A stretch of 64,000 bases of DNA from Leucothrix arctica (GTDB lineage: Bacteria; Pseudomonadota; Gammaproteobacteria; Thiotrichales; Thiotrichaceae): assembly GCF_003172895.1 (NCBI RefSeq), contig NZ_QGKL01000010.1, forward strand, positions 123,525-187,524, written 5' to 3'. Below, one piece after another: positions 17,460 through 28,132 of this stretch; the first letter of the stretch is position 1; each line of letters starts with the position of its first letter. The notes below the pieces were generated by a model, which saw only the letters and a list, made by a program, of their open reading frames with translations, was not told the DNA's origin and did no database searches. The translations under genes and the position numbers were made by a program.

Positions 17460-19346
17460 ATGTCTATGCTAGATCAAATTTTAACCCCCGATGAACTCCG
17501 TCTTTTAGAAAAAGAGCAACTTCCTGAAGTGTGTGAGGAGTTGCGCTCGTTTCTTTTAGAGTCGGTATCCGCTTCTGGCGGTCACTTTTCGGCAGGGTTA
17601 GGAACGGTTGAGCTAACAGTCGCACTTCACTATGTTTTCAATACGCCAGAAGATCGTTTAGTATGGGATGTAGGGCATCAAGCCTACCCGCATAAAGCAT
17701 TGACTGGACGACGTGATCAGCTATCGAGTATTCGCAAGCAAGGCGGATTATCAGGCTTCCCAAAGCGTTCTGAAAGTGACTACGATACATTTGGTGTCGG
17801 GCACTCAAGCACTTCAATTAGCGCTGCGCTTGGTATGGCGATGGCGGCTAAACAGCAAGGGTTGGATCGTCAAGCTATCGCTATTATAGGTGATGGGGCA
17901 CTAACCGCAGGTATGGCATATGAGGCTTTGAATCACGCAGGTGATTTGGATGCTCGCATGATGGTTGTACTCAACGACAATGATATGTCGATTTCCTCCA
18001 ACGTTGGCGGACTCAGTAAGTATCTAGCACGTTTGTTGTCTGGCCCTCTGTACTCAAGCATTAGAGAACAAGGTAAAAAAATACTCTCAGGCACACCAAG
18101 CATGAAAGACTTTGCGCGTCGTGCGGAAGAGCATGCGAAAGGCATGTTAATGCCCGGCACGATGTTTGAAGAAATGGGTTTTGTCTACTACGGCCCTGTC
18201 GATGGACATGATGTACTAGAGCTGGTTCGGATGTTCGAAAATATTCGTGATATTGACGAGCCGCGCTTTGTACATGTAGTGACTAAAAAAGGTAAAGGTT
18301 ATGCACCTGCTGAAGCTGACCCTTGTAAGTACCATGGTGTTTCTAAGTTTGATTTAGATCAGGGTATTGTCAGTAGCAAGAGTGTATCTACGCCTACTTA
18401 TACTCAGGTATTTGGGCGCTGGTTGTGTGATATTTCCGAGAAAGATGAGCGAGTAGTAGGTATTACTCCTGCTATGTGCGAAGGCTCTGGCTTAGTTGAG
18501 TTCGCCGAGCGTTTTCCAGATCGTTACTATGATGTGGCGATAGCAGAGCAGCACGCAGTGACATTAGCGGCAGGTATGGCGTGTGACGGTTTAAAGCCTG
18601 TTGTTGCGATTTACTCGACTTTCCTACAGCGTGCTTATGATCAATTGATTCATGATGTAGCCATTCAGAACCTTCCTGTTATTTTTGCGATTGATCGTGC
18701 CGGTTTAGTGGGTGCAGATGGTCCAACCCATGCTGGTAATTACGATATTTCATTCATGCGTTGCATACCGAATATGATGGTGATGGTGCCGGCGGATGAA
18801 AATGAATGTCGCCAGATGTTATACACCGCTTACTTGCAAGATGGCCCAACGGCCATTCGCTATCCTCGTGGTAAAGGTATTGGCGTAGAGCCGCAAGCCG
18901 AGATGGTTGCATTGGAAGTAGGTAAGGCTAAGCCGTTACTACAAGGTAAAGCGCGAATCGCAATATTGTTGTTTGGTTCATTGCTTGATGCTGCACAAGC
19001 TGCGGCAGCAACGCTTGATGCTACTTTAATAAACATGCGCTTTGTAAAGCCGATCGATGAAGGGATGATTGCTGAGATGGCGAAGTCACATGACTTAATC
19101 GTAACAGTTGAAGATAATGCAATTCAGGGTGGTGCGGGGAGTGCTGTGTCTGAGGTGTTAGTAAAACTCGATTTAAAGGTGTCGGTACTTCACTTAGGTA
19201 TACCTGATAGCTATATAGAGCATGCTGAGCGTGAAGGTCAGCTGGCTGAAATTGGTCTTTCAGCGGAAGGAATTGTTAAGCAAGTATGTGCCTTTGGGTC
19301 GGGTAAGTACGTATCCCAAGAGTCCTCAAAGCTTGTCAGTCTATAG
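17460..19346 (+). CDS. dxs: 1-deoxy-D-xylulose-5-phosphate synthase
   Basis: Dxs is the thiamine-diphosphate enzyme that starts the MEP pathway from pyruvate and glyceraldehyde-3-phosphate. Its 628 residues match the family. It shows [16 protein letters not shown], the TPP-binding [18 protein letters not shown], the catalytic [12 protein letters not shown] and the C-terminal [16 protein letters not shown]. Its ATG follows the ispA TAG without a gap. A second in-frame ATG lies at 17466. Confidence 0.98.
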   Translation: MSMLDQILTPDELRLLEKEQLPEVCEELRSFLLESVSASGGHFSAGLGTVELTVALHYVFNTPEDRLVWDVGHQAYPHKALTGRRDQLSSIRKQGGLSGFPKRSESDYDTFGVGHSSTSISAALGMAMAAKQQGLDRQAIAIIGDGALTAGMAYEALNHAGDLDARMMVVLNDNDMSISSNVGGLSKYLARLLSGPLYSSIREQGKKILSGTPSMKDFARRAEEHAKGMLMPGTMFEEMGFVYYGPVDGHDVLELVRMFENIRDIDEPRFVHVVTKKGKGYAPAEADPCKYHGVSKFDLDQGIVSSKSVSTPTYTQVFGRWLCDISEKDERVVGITPAMCEGSGLVEFAERFPDRYYDVAIAEQHAVTLAAGMACDGLKPVVAIYSTFLQRAYDQLIHDVAIQNLPVIFAIDRAGLVGADGPTHAGNYDISFMRCIPNMMVMVPADENECRQMLYTAYLQDGPTAIRYPRGKGIGVEPQAEMVALEVGKAKPLLQGKARIAILLFGSLLDAAQAAAATLDATLINMRFVKPIDEGMIAEMAKSHDLIVTVEDNAIQGGAGSAVSEVLVKLDLKVSVLHLGIPDSYIEHAEREGQLAEIGLSAEGIVKQVCAFGSGKYVSQESSKLVSL

Positions 19347-19482
19347 ACAGCTCATTGATTTTATAGCATGATTCAAAACGGTTTAGCGGACGTTAAGCTT
19401 AGGTTTTGATTTTTAAAATAGAATTACCCAACACAATCTTATCGGCGACAATAATAATTATAGGTCGATATCGGGGGCATAT

Positions 19483-20400
19483 ATGCTAGAACAAAGAACA
19501 TTACAACGTACGGTTAGTACCGTCGGAATTGGCCTACATTCAGGACAGAAAGTAGGCTTAACTCTTCATCCTGCAGCACCTAATACGGGGATCGTCTACC
19601 GACGAGTTGACCTTGAAAATCCAGTCGACATCGTGTGTAAGCCTGAAATGGTTGGTGAAACAATACTGAGTACAACGCTATTGCAAGATGGTGTTAGGGT
19701 TCAGACGATTGAACATATCATGTCAGCCTTTGCTGGTCTGGGCGTTGACAATGCGTATGTAGACCTAACGGCTTCTGAAATCCCAGTAATGGATGGTAGC
19801 GCCGCACCATTTATCTATCTGATTCAGTCAGCAGGTATTGAGTCACAAGGCGTTCCAAAACGTTTTGTACGGATCAAAAAGACGGTGCGTTTTGAAAACA
19901 ATTATGGTTGGGCAGAATTAACACCTTACGATGGTTTTAAAGTGTCGTTTGAAATTGATTTTGATCACCCAGCAGTAAAGTCTACTAATCAAACTTTTTC
20001 TATCGACTTATCTAAAGCTTCTTACAGCCGTGAGATCAGTCGGGCTAGAACCTTTGGTTTTATGCGTGATGTTGAGATGCTTCGTTCGAAAAACTTAGGC
20101 TTAGGTGGAAGTTTGGGTAACGCGGTTGTTCTTGATGAATACCGTGTTTTAAACAAAGACGGTCTGCGTTATCAAGATGAGTTCGTGAAACACAAGATGC
20201 TAGATGCTATCGGTGATTTGTACGTGCTAGGCCACAGTATTATCGGTGGTTACCACGGTCATAAGTCGGGACATGCGATTAATAACTTACTCCTACGTGA
20301 GTTGATTGCTCAACCTGATGCGTGGGAGCTTACGACGATGGAAGAAGAAAAAGAGTCTTCCGTGAGTTATGCAGGTGAGTTGGGTTACGCTACGGCTTAA
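19483..20400 (+). CDS. lpxC: UDP-3-O-acyl-N-acetylglucosamine deacetylase
   Basis: LpxC is the zinc amidase for the committed step of lipid A synthesis. The 305 residues include [33 protein letters not shown], the zinc motif [14 protein letters not shown] and the C-terminal [11 protein letters not shown]. The final residues ([10 protein letters not shown]) are acidic and short; FtsH degradation signals sit at the C-terminus in E. coli LpxC. It converges on dciA with a 4-base overlap. The 136 bases upstream hold no feature I can support. Confidence 0.98.
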   Translation: MLEQRTLQRTVSTVGIGLHSGQKVGLTLHPAAPNTGIVYRRVDLENPVDIVCKPEMVGETILSTTLLQDGVRVQTIEHIMSAFAGLGVDNAYVDLTASEIPVMDGSAAPFIYLIQSAGIESQGVPKRFVRIKKTVRFENNYGWAELTPYDGFKVSFEIDFDHPAVKSTNQTFSIDLSKASYSREISRARTFGFMRDVEMLRSKNLGLGGSLGNAVVLDEYRVLNKDGLRYQDEFVKHKMLDAIGDLYVLGHSIIGGYHGHKSGHAINNLLLRELIAQPDAWELTTMEEEKESSVSYAGELGYATA

Positions 20401-20762
20401 TTATTGAGTTCATCTCTAATGCTATCGAGCATATTTGTTATACCTTTTGATAAAGGCTTGTGCTCGATAGTGACTTTCTTTCGCTGCATCACCGGTGGCG
20501 CCAACCTCACATTAATCTGCTTGAACTCTCTCAAGAATGTGCGGTTAATATGGTCCAAAATATCTTTTTGTTGATACTTTAACTGGTTAGCTAAGATAGG
20601 ACTTTCAACAATTAATGATACTACTTGCTGTTTCACTACGACGTAAAGTGGCATTTGAGTATTCACTATTCCCAAGTGTGTTCGTACAGTTTCTGACAGC
20701 TTATCAATATTATTGATGCTTTGATTCAAGTAAGTATTGGGAAGTGTGGCGATATCTTTCAT
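20397..20762 (-). CDS. dciA: DciA-like replicative helicase-loading protein (DUF721)
   Basis: A 121-residue protein of the DUF721/DciA family. DciA proteins are the ancestral helicase operators, assisting loading of DnaB in bacteria that lack phage-derived DnaC. The KH-like core is visible as [33 protein letters not shown], then [11 protein letters not shown]. The position on the opposite strand between lpxC and an M23 peptidase upstream of secA is the same as in Pseudomonas, which supports the call. Its start region is close to that of the divergent peptidase gene. Confidence 0.82.
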   Translation of the reverse strand: MKDIATLPNTYLNQSINNIDKLSETVRTHLGIVNTQMPLYVVVKQQVVSLIVESPILANQLKYQQKDILDHINRTFLREFKQINVRLAPPVMQRKKVTIEHKPLSKGITNMLDSIRDELNN

Positions 20763-20819
20763 AGTGTGAGTGTAACTTACTTTAATAAGCCTGTGCTACG
20801 AGTGCTGAAGGCACCTATC

Positions 20820-21713
20820 TTGAAAATTCAATTTGACAGCTTTAAAAACAGACAGATGCCTGTGCTAGAAATAGCGCTCGGGCGACAACTGCTGCTGCCT
20901 GCTATTTTTCTAAGCCTGTTTATTATTGGTATCTCCTTTTTAGTCGAACGAAACACTGGTGATTTGGGGCTTAATCAACAGTTTAGTTCTTTAAAGCAGA
21001 GAACACAGATGCGAGAGTTGAGCCAGAAAGTGGCAACGCTTGATGGTGAAAGTCAGCGCTTAAAAGCATTTGCACAAAAAATGGCGACCTTAGCGGATGT
21101 CGATATCAGCGTATTTGCTTTTGATAAAGCGGCTGGTCAAGGTGGGGGAGATTTTCGATCTAATCGAAATTTACCTAACTTAAAGCGCTTGGGTAATGAT
21201 ATTGAAGAGTTAGACCAAAAAATGCTGGCTTACAGTAATCAACTTGAGCGTATTCAGTTGATTTTAAAGTCTAGAGTATTGGGTGGTGCGGTGAGTTTGT
21301 CCGAGTGGCCAGTGGCTTCAGGTTATATCTCATCAAACTTCGGTTGGCGCAAAGATCCATTTACAGGTGTTTTACGAAAGCACGACGGTATTGATATTGC
21401 GGCGAAGCGTGGTACGCCTGTGATGAGTGTTGCTGCTGGGATAGTATCGTTTGTTGGTCGTAACGGTGGTTATGGCCGAGTTGTTGAGGTTGATCATGGT
21501 AAAGATGTGGTTAGTCGCTACGCACATCTTGACTCCTACCTGGTCAGAAAAGGCGATAAGGTCAACGCTGGTGATAAAATTGCGAAAATTGGTAGTAGCG
21601 GTCGATCGACTGGTCCACACTTGCATTTAGAAATTATCAATAAAAAACAGCATGTTAACCCCATCGACTATCTCGGTCGGAATGCCCCTTTGTTATCTGT
21701 GAATAATAAATAG
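20820..21713 (+). CDS. M23-family cell-wall peptidase, membrane anchored
   Basis: A zinc metallopeptidase of the lysostaphin/NlpD type. A short cytoplasmic tip and one transmembrane segment (LLLPAIFLSLFIIGISFLV) are followed by a coiled-coil region (SQKVATLDGESQRLKAF..., then IEELDQKMLAYSNQLERIQ) and the M23 domain. The metal motifs are KHDGIDIAA and GPHLHLEI, and the fold-start motif SSNFGWRKDPFTG is present. TTG 20820 (MKIQFDS) is preferred because GAAGG lies 8 bases upstream; an inner ATG at 20856 is possible. The metal ligands look complete, so it may act as an endopeptidase. It is followed by the secA leader. Confidence 0.9.
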   Translation: MKIQFDSFKNRQMPVLEIALGRQLLLPAIFLSLFIIGISFLVERNTGDLGLNQQFSSLKQRTQMRELSQKVATLDGESQRLKAFAQKMATLADVDISVFAFDKAAGQGGGDFRSNRNLPNLKRLGNDIEELDQKMLAYSNQLERIQLILKSRVLGGAVSLSEWPVASGYISSNFGWRKDPFTGVLRKHDGIDIAAKRGTPVMSVAAGIVSFVGRNGGYGRVVEVDHGKDVVSRYAHLDSYLVRKGDKVNAGDKIAKIGSSGRSTGPHLHLEIINKKQHVNPIDYLGRNAPLLSVNNK

Positions 21714-21755
21714 CGATACCTACCGTTAAGCGTGAATTTATCAGCTGATCTATAC

Positions 21756-21964
21756 TATAATCGGCAACATGTGGGTCTAGGTAAAGATTCTTAGGGGATA
21801 GGTAAAAGTCTTAGTTCAACCTTGTAATCCAAGGTAAAACCCCCAATATATTTACTAAAGTAAAAAATTCATAAGGTGTTTATGCCTCGGGGGCGATAAA
21901 CACGCTTAAACCGTAATCTACGGGAACAGATAACACCGGATCATCCGGGGAGAAAATACATATC
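21756..21964 (+). promoter_or_regulatory. Promoter -10 and structured leader of secA
   Basis: TATAAT at 21756-21761 gives a leader of about 195 bases. It contains two imperfect direct repeats (21778-21794 and 21799-21814, both of the type TAGGTAAA..TCTTAG). There is a stem-loop with GTGTTTAT (21876-21883) pairing ATAAACAC (21896-21903), extended by GCC/GGC. A short hairpin CCGGA-TCA-TCCGG (21936-21948) has a right arm running into the GGGGAG ribosome site at 21947-21952. No SecM-like open frame exists here. The sequence suggests control of secA translation, but the mechanism is inference. Confidence 0.5.
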
Positions 21965-24688
21965 ATGATAGGATCGGTTGCTAGGAAACTCTTCGGTAGT
22001 CGCAATGACAGAGTTGTAAAAGGTTACGCTAAAGTTGTTAAGCAAGTTAACGCGTTGGAAGATGAGTACAGCAAGCTGACTGATGAGGCACTGCAGGCTA
22101 AAACTGTAGAGTTTCGCGAACGCCTAGAAAAAGGCGAAACACTTGATTCTTTAATCCCAGAAGCATTTGCTACTGTTCGTGAGGGCGGAAAGCGAGTTAT
22201 GGGTATGCGTCATTACGACGTACAGATGATTGGTGGAATGGTTCTCAACGAAGGCCGTATTGCTGAAATGCGTACAGGTGAAGGTAAAACGCTAGTGGCA
22301 ACACTAACGGCTTACTTGAATGCGCTGCCGGGTAAAGGTGTTCACGTTATTACGGTGAATGACTACCTTGCGAGTCGTGATGCGGAATGGATGGCTAAGC
22401 TATATGGTTTCCTCGGTTTAACGACGGGCGTAATCATTGGCGGTATCGATCAGACTGCGCGTAAAGCGGCATATGCATGCGATATCACTTATGGAACAAA
22501 CAACGAGTTTGGTTTTGATTATCTTCGTGACAATATGGCATTTAGCCAAGATGAGCGTGTTCAACGTGAGCTTAGTTATGCGGTAATCGATGAAGTAGAT
22601 TCGATTCTTATCGATGAAGCACGAACACCTCTTATTATTTCTGGTCCATCAAGTGACTCCGCAAACTTGTACGAAGTCATTGATAAAATCGTTCCTCAAC
22701 TGACGCCTCAGGCTAAAGAAGATGAGAAGAAGCCTAAGGAAGATGAAGAAGGTCCGGGTGATTACTCAGTTGATGAAAAGTCTAAGCAAGTATTCTTAAC
22801 GGATGCAGGTAATGAGCGTGCTGAAGAGTTACTTCAAGAAGCAGGCATTTTAGGTGAAGGCGAAGGTTTGTTCGACAGCGCAAGCGTGTCGGTATTGCAT
22901 CACTTAAACGCTGGCCTACGTGCTCACACTTTGTTCCAGAAGAATGTGGACTACATCATTACTGATGGCGAGATTGTTATCGTTGATGAGTTTACTGGTC
23001 GTACAATGCCAGGTCGACGTTGGTCTGAAGGTTTACATCAGGCGATTGAAGCAAAAGAAGGCGTTGAAATTAAGCCTGAAAACCAAACAATGGCTTCTAT
23101 TACCTTCCAGAATTATTTCCGTCTATATGACAAGTTATCGGGTATGACTGGAACGGCTGATACTGAAGCGTTCGAATTACAGTCTATCTATAACCTTGAA
23201 GTTATCGTTATTCCAACTAATAAACCTGCCGCTCGAGTTGATGAGAACGATTTGGTTTATATGTCGCATGCAGAAAAATACGATGCGATTGTTGAAGATA
23301 TTCGTGATGCACAAAAACGTCACCAACCAGTACTTGTTGGTACGGCATCGATCGATAGCTCTGAGTTACTTGCTAACTTATTGACTGAAGCAAAAATCGA
23401 GCATGAAGTTCTAAATGCGAAGCAGCATGAGCGTGAAGCGCATATCATCGAAAACGCGGGTCTTCCCGGCGCAGTAACAATTGCGACAAATATGGCCGGT
23501 CGTGGTACGGATATTGTATTGGGTGGTTCGTTAGAAGCTGAAATGAAGTTGGTTGGTGATGATGAGGCTAAGAAAGCTGAACTCAAAGCTGATTGGCAAA
23601 AACGTCATGATGCTGTTTTGGCAGCAGGTGGTTTGCACATTATAGGTACTGAGCGCCATGAGTCTCGTCGTGTAGATAATCAGTTACGTGGTCGTTCAGG
23701 TCGTCAGGGTGATCCAGGTTCATCTCGTTTCTTCTTGTCGCTTGAAGATAACTTGATGCGTATTTTCGCATCTGATCGTGTTAAGAGCATTATGCAGCGT
23801 TTGGGTATGGAAAAAGGTCAGGCTATTGAGGCGAAAATAGTGTCTAAGTCTATCGAAAATGCACAGCGTAAAGTTGAAGGGCATAACTTCGATATTCGTA
23901 AGAACTTGCTTGAGTACGATGATGTTGCCAATGACCAGCGTAAGGTTATTTATAAGCAGCGTTCAGAGTTACTGGAAGATGAAGATGTTCAAGAGTCAAT
24001 CGAAGAAATTCGTTATGACGTAATCGATGATGCAATCAGTCGCTTTGTTCCTCCAATGAGTTTGGATGAGCAGTGGGATATCGCTGGTTTGACTGCGTCA
24101 TTGAAAGAAGACTTTGATGTTGAGTTAGATATTCAAGGTTGGTTAGATAAGGACGACAAGCTTCACGAAGAGCCATTGCGTGAGCGTATTCAAGAGTCTG
24201 TTGATAAAGCGCTGAAGGACAAAGAGTCACTGATTGGCGCTGAGAATATGCGTAAGCTTGAGCGTGATGTGATGTTGCACGTGCTTGATGAAGAGTGGAA
24301 AGAGCATCTTGCCGCAATGGATTACTTACGTCAGAGTGTTGGCTTGCGTGGTTATGCTCAGAAGAACCCTAAGCAAGAATACAAGCGTGAAGCATTTGAA
24401 ATGTTTGAAGACTTGTTGGTTAACATTAAGAAGAAAGTTATTAGCTTCTTAACGAAAATCCAAATCACTCAAGAAGCACAAGAAAACATTGCACCACCAG
24501 AGCCAGAAGCAACACCAATGGAATATTCTCATGCTGAAGCATCAAGTGTTTTAGGCGAAGAGGATAGCCAAGCAGGTTCTGAAATTTCTGATACATTCAA
24601 GCGTGATAATGAGAAAGTTGGACGTAATGACCCTTGCCCTTGTGGCTCTGGTAAGAAGTTCAAACAATGTCATGGTCAATTGAAGTAA
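21965..24688 (+). CDS. secA: Preprotein translocase ATPase SecA
   Basis: SecA drives Sec-dependent export through SecYEG. At 907 residues it matches the proteobacterial size. Walker A is [13 protein letters not shown], Walker B is [14 protein letters not shown], and motifs such as [14 protein letters not shown] and [23 protein letters not shown] are intact. The C-terminal zinc-binding SEC-C tail reads [19 protein letters not shown], so SecB interaction is expected. The upstream leader is structured, and argJ follows after 22 bases. Confidence 0.99.
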   Translation: MIGSVARKLFGSRNDRVVKGYAKVVKQVNALEDEYSKLTDEALQAKTVEFRERLEKGETLDSLIPEAFATVREGGKRVMGMRHYDVQMIGGMVLNEGRIAEMRTGEGKTLVATLTAYLNALPGKGVHVITVNDYLASRDAEWMAKLYGFLGLTTGVIIGGIDQTARKAAYACDITYGTNNEFGFDYLRDNMAFSQDERVQRELSYAVIDEVDSILIDEARTPLIISGPSSDSANLYEVIDKIVPQLTPQAKEDEKKPKEDEEGPGDYSVDEKSKQVFLTDAGNERAEELLQEAGILGEGEGLFDSASVSVLHHLNAGLRAHTLFQKNVDYIITDGEIVIVDEFTGRTMPGRRWSEGLHQAIEAKEGVEIKPENQTMASITFQNYFRLYDKLSGMTGTADTEAFELQSIYNLEVIVIPTNKPAARVDENDLVYMSHAEKYDAIVEDIRDAQKRHQPVLVGTASIDSSELLANLLTEAKIEHEVLNAKQHEREAHIIENAGLPGAVTIATNMAGRGTDIVLGGSLEAEMKLVGDDEAKKAELKADWQKRHDAVLAAGGLHIIGTERHESRRVDNQLRGRSGRQGDPGSSRFFLSLEDNLMRIFASDRVKSIMQRLGMEKGQAIEAKIVSKSIENAQRKVEGHNFDIRKNLLEYDDVANDQRKVIYKQRSELLEDEDVQESIEEIRYDVIDDAISRFVPPMSLDEQWDIAGLTASLKEDFDVELDIQGWLDKDDKLHEEPLRERIQESVDKALKDKESLIGAENMRKLERDVMLHVLDEEWKEHLAAMDYLRQSVGLRGYAQKNPKQEYKREAFEMFEDLLVNIKKKVISFLTKIQITQEAQENIAPPEPEATPMEYSHAEASSVLGEEDSQAGSEISDTFKRDNEKVGRNDPCPCGSGKKFKQCHGQLK

Positions 24689-24710
24689 GTTACCAGATAA
24701 GGAAATAAGT

Positions 24711-25919
24711 ATGGCTGTGAATTACACCCCGGCAACAAAAGTGTTGCCGGTAGATGGTATTCGTTTATCAACTCATGCAGCTGGTATTCGTTACGAAGGA
24801 CGTGACGATTTACTGGTAGTTGAGATTGCCGAAGGCAGTTCTGTTGCGGGTGTATTCACTCAGAACCGTTTCTGTGCTGCACCTGTCTTATTGTGTCGAG
24901 AGTTTTTAAAATCTCACTCACCACGTTATTTGGTGGTGAACTCAGGTAATGCTAATGCAGTGACCGGCCAAAAAGGCTTGGACGCTGCACGTGAAATTTG
25001 CGCTGAGTTGGCGAGTTTAACGGGTGTTGAAACAGAACAGGTTCTCCCATTTTCGACGGGTGTTATTGGTGAGCAATTACCTGTAGCACCTTTCAAGAAA
25101 GCATTTCCTGCTACCTTAAAAGGTTTGTCTGAAGACTGCTGGTTGGACGCTGCAAAAGCGATCATGACTACAGATACTTTACCTAAGGGCATTAGTAAGC
25201 AACTAGAAATTGATGGTAAAACGGTTACTATTTCCGGGATGGCGAAAGGCTCGGGGATGATTGAACCGAACATGGCAACCATGTTGGCTTATGTGGCGAC
25301 AGATGCTCAAGTTGAGCCTGCGCTATTGCAGTCATTATTAAAGCAAGCGACTGATTTATCATTTAACTCAATTACGGTTGATGGTGATACTTCAACTAAT
25401 GATGCGCTAGTGCTAATTGCTACAGGCAAGTCGGGTGTTGTTGTTAATGACGCTAATCAGCCTGAGTTTTTCACACTGCTAAATGAGGTGTGTCAGTACT
25501 TGTCGCAAGCGATCATTCGTGATGCTGAAGGTGCGACCAAGTTTGTGACTATCGAGGTAGATACAGCACCTGATATGGAAACAGCTCGTGAAATTGCCTT
25601 CACTATTGCTCGTTCGCCATTAGTTAAAACAGCACTGTTTGCAAGCGACCCAAACTGGGGGCGTTTCCTAATGGCTATCGGCCGTGCACCTGTGAAATCT
25701 TTAGATGTGAGTAAACTTTCATTGTGGTTAGGTGATACCCAATTAATTGAAGCAGGTGAGCCTGTTGCAACTTATACCGAAGAACAAGGTCAACTTGAGA
25801 TGGATAAGTTGGAAATAACCCTGCGTGTTAGCTTAAATGAAGGTTCTGCTGCTACAACGGTTTGGACTTCTGACTTATCGCATGACTATGTAACTATAAA
25901 TGCGGAGTATAGAAGTTAA
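24711..25919 (+). CDS. argJ: Glutamate N-acetyltransferase / amino-acid acetyltransferase ArgJ
   Basis: ArgJ recycles the acetyl group from N-acetylornithine to glutamate in arginine synthesis. The precursor self-cleaves before a conserved threonine; here the site is MIEPNMATMLAYVATD (cleavage at Ala-Thr). KGSGM and the later TVDGDTSTNDALVLIATG are typical. 402 residues. Its TAA overlaps the next ATG by one base (TAATG), so the deacetylase downstream is probably translated from the same message. Position after secA matches Pseudomonas. Confidence 0.97.
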   Translation: MAVNYTPATKVLPVDGIRLSTHAAGIRYEGRDDLLVVEIAEGSSVAGVFTQNRFCAAPVLLCREFLKSHSPRYLVVNSGNANAVTGQKGLDAAREICAELASLTGVETEQVLPFSTGVIGEQLPVAPFKKAFPATLKGLSEDCWLDAAKAIMTTDTLPKGISKQLEIDGKTVTISGMAKGSGMIEPNMATMLAYVATDAQVEPALLQSLLKQATDLSFNSITVDGDTSTNDALVLIATGKSGVVVNDANQPEFFTLLNEVCQYLSQAIIRDAEGATKFVTIEVDTAPDMETAREIAFTIARSPLVKTALFASDPNWGRFLMAIGRAPVKSLDVSKLSLWLGDTQLIEAGEPVATYTEEQGQLEMDKLEITLRVSLNEGSAATTVWTSDLSHDYVTINAEYRS

Positions 25920-26743
25920 TGATAAATATAAGAAAAAAAGCTGCAGCACTACTAACTGTTTTAGCGTTATGTGCGTTCTCAAGTAGCTTATTTGCAGCTG
26001 ATTGTGCAGAAGTACGTGAAAAGTACCAATGCCCAATAGAAAAGAAAAAAATAACACTAAGCTTTGATGATGGTGTCGCTGATGTGACACCTAAAGTATT
26101 AGATGTACTTAATCGCGAAAAAATCCAAGGCACATTCTTTGTGTTGGGTAATAAGGTCAATTGTAGTATCTACAAAAATGACTGCTCAACAAATCCAGAA
26201 AGTCAGTCTTGTCAGTCATTTCAGCTATGCCAACAGCGTGTACATACACTTAAGCGTATTAAAAATGAAGGCCATATGATCGGCTCTCATAGTTATAAGC
26301 ATGATCGTCATTCTGAGTTACCGGCACAGTTACTTGAATACAATATTAGAAAATCACGCGCTATTTTAGAGCCTTACTTCACGACTGAGCCTGCTATTTT
26401 CCGTTTACCTTATGGCGACGGCTGGTTTAATCAAAAGACAAAGCCACAAGTGATGGCTGCGTTGGAGCGTAACAATTTTAAACATATCGGTTGGGAAATG
26501 ACTGCTTACGACTGGAATCCTGATCACCAAAAGGGTGATAAGATTTTAGATAATGTCATGACTCAAATGTGTGCCGGCAAAGGACGTGTTGGTGTTATCT
26601 TGTTCCATGATGGTGTATTTGAAAATGAGCATGTGGGCCGTACTTATACTGCTGATAACTTAGCACGTTGGATTCCAACGATGCGATGTGCAGCGGACTT
26701 TGTACCGTTAACATATTTCAAAAAAGACTTACGAGTAAAATAA
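25919..26743 (+). CDS. Secreted NodB-type polysaccharide deacetylase
   Basis: 274 residues with a clear signal peptide (AAALLTVLALCAFSSSLFAAD, cleavage after AFA/AA). The NodB domain has metal motif 1 ITLSFDDGVADVTP, motif 2 GSHSYKHDRHSE (H-x3-H) and motif 3 FRLPYGDGW. Six Cys residues fit a disulfide-stabilised exported enzyme. The family removes N- or O-acetyl groups from polysaccharides or peptidoglycan; the substrate cannot be told here. It sits between argJ and mutT, an insertion relative to the usual secA-argJ-mutT neighbourhood, with one-base overlap upstream and no gap downstream. Confidence 0.9.
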   Translation: MINIRKKAAALLTVLALCAFSSSLFAADCAEVREKYQCPIEKKKITLSFDDGVADVTPKVLDVLNREKIQGTFFVLGNKVNCSIYKNDCSTNPESQSCQSFQLCQQRVHTLKRIKNEGHMIGSHSYKHDRHSELPAQLLEYNIRKSRAILEPYFTTEPAIFRLPYGDGWFNQKTKPQVMAALERNNFKHIGWEMTAYDWNPDHQKGDKILDNVMTQMCAGKGRVGVILFHDGVFENEHVGRTYTADNLARWIPTMRCAADFVPLTYFKKDLRVK

Positions 26744-27673
26744 GTGGATGAAGAAGAGGGAATTAAGCCGCTAGAAGTAGTGGCAGCCGTTATACGTGGT
26801 GAAGATGGGAAAGTGTTGGTTGCGCAACGCCCCATTGATAAACATCAGGGCGGGAAATGGGAGTTTCCCGGCGGTAAGGTTGAGAAAGGAGAGTCTAGGC
26901 GTTCAGCGCTTGGACGAGAGCTTAATGAAGAACTTGGTATCGAAATATCTAGCAGTACGCGGTTGATTAGTATTTATCATGAGTATGAAGACAAGTCGAT
27001 TTATCTGGATGTTTATGAGGTGACAAGTTGGGAAGGGGAACCTTTGGGTTGTGAGGGTCAGCCGATTAAATGGCTTGAACCTGATGAGCTAAAGAATTTT
27101 GAATTTCCTGCTGCCAATGCGCCAATTATTGATGCTGTCTGCTTGCCAAAACTGTTAAAGGTTTTAAAGCCAGTCGCTACTGATGGTGCTTTTAGAGATC
27201 AAATTTCTACCTCACTCTCATCTGGCTATCGTTTATTTCTACATAATTATGATGAACAGCCGATTAGTCATGAACAGTTAAATTGGTTTTTAGATACTGC
27301 TGCAGAGCAAAATGCGGAAGTTATTTTTCAATCTCCACCTGCTTTGGTTCGTAGTGATTTTGGTATCCACTTAGACTCTGAAGCCCTATTAAAAATCCAT
27401 GAAAAACCTGTAGCAAACCGAGTTTCTGCTAGTTGTTACAGTCCTGGGGAGTTGTTTAAAGCGCAGCGTTTAGGTTTGGACTTTATTTTGATAGAGCCAG
27501 TCTTGATGAACTTGTTTTCAAGTGGACGTGAGGCACTAGGTTGGCCAATGTTCCAAAGCTTAGCCTCGAGAGTAAACATTCCTGTTTATGCCGCAGGTGG
27601 CTTGAGTGATAAAGATTTGGATTTAGCTCGAGAGTACGGTGCGCAAGGCATCGCTAGTACGAGCTTTTCTTAA
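26744..27673 (+). CDS. mutT: MutT-type Nudix hydrolase fused to a ThiE/TenI-like domain
   Basis: 309 residues. The N-terminal half is a Nudix hydrolase with the box GGKVEKGESRRSALGRELNEELGI and the start VVAAVIRGEDGKVLVAQRP, typical of 8-oxo-dGTP diphosphatase MutT. The C-terminal half (about 150-309) is a thiamine-phosphate-synthase-like barrel (VSASCYSPGELFKAQRLGLDFILIEPV, VYAAGGLSDKDLDLARE). This Nudix-ThiE fusion is common in gammaproteobacteria and lies in the same place after argJ in Pseudomonas. The start is GTG 26744, directly after the upstream TAA. The role of the second domain is unknown. Confidence 0.92.
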   Translation: MDEEEGIKPLEVVAAVIRGEDGKVLVAQRPIDKHQGGKWEFPGGKVEKGESRRSALGRELNEELGIEISSSTRLISIYHEYEDKSIYLDVYEVTSWEGEPLGCEGQPIKWLEPDELKNFEFPAANAPIIDAVCLPKLLKVLKPVATDGAFRDQISTSLSSGYRLFLHNYDEQPISHEQLNWFLDTAAEQNAEVIFQSPPALVRSDFGIHLDSEALLKIHEKPVANRVSASCYSPGELFKAQRLGLDFILIEPVLMNLFSSGREALGWPMFQSLASRVNIPVYAAGGLSDKDLDLAREYGAQGIASTSFS

Positions 27674-27685
27674 GAGAAACAACGA

Positions 27686-27716
27686 AAAGAGCTGCATATA
27701 AATGCAGCTTTTTTTC
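27686..27716 (+). terminator. Rho-independent terminator after mutT
   Basis: AGCTGCAT (27690-27697) pairs with ATGCAGCT (27702-27709) across an ATAA loop and is followed by seven Ts. It closes the secA-argJ-deacetylase-mutT unit. Confidence 0.93.
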
Positions 27717-27763
27717 TCCTAAAAAACAAAAAAATTGTGTATTAGGATTGAATGCATAGCGAC

Positions 27764-28015
27764 TTACGAGTCTTCCGCTACAACGCAGTCTGTCATTCCG
27801 ACGGTGTTATGTCCACTATCTACATAAGTAATTTCGCCACGATCTTTCATCATTGGTCGAGCATATTTAGCCATTGCTAAGAAGCTGTAAGCACTCACTC
27901 ATGAGCAACAGCAGAACCTTCACGAGTCGTATTATCGACGATGCTGCCTGCAAGTTGCTATTTTGGAGCAAATGCAATGGCATGCACTAATACATCTAGG
28001 TCATCCCATTGTTTT
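27764..28015 (-). pseudogene. Decayed fabI (enoyl-ACP reductase) remnant
   Basis: Read on the minus strand, pieces of a FabI-type enoyl-ACP reductase are recognisable: WDDLDVLVHAIAFAPK, an in-frame TAG, QLAGSIVDNTTREGSAVAHE, a TGA plus a frame change, then SAYSFLAMAKYARPMMKDRG. This joins directly to GEITYVDSGHNTVGM, the family's C-terminal end. So it has two stops, one frameshift, a large internal deletion (the segment with the catalytic-lysine region after the first half is gone) and no N-terminus. A working copy should exist elsewhere. There is no insertion-sequence end beside it. The bases between it and the dodecin terminator (28016-28076) hold nothing I can name. Confidence 0.82.
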
Positions 28016-28076
28016 AACTCAGTTTAATCAACCGGGTAATGATAAGGCTTGGAGAGGGGGGGTACAATAAAAGTAA

Positions 28077-28119
28077 CCACCAAGGTGTTGTCGTCTTTTT
28101 GAGAGCAACACCTTAGTGG
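28077..28119 (-). terminator. Hairpin terminator for the dodecin gene
   Basis: AAGGTGTTG (28082-28090) pairs with CAACACCTT (28106-28114), extended by CCAC/GTGG past one mismatch. On the minus strand it is followed by a T-rich run (ACTTTTATT). It is placed just downstream of the dodecin stop. Confidence 0.7.
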
Positions 28120-28132
28120 GTATGTCAGATTA

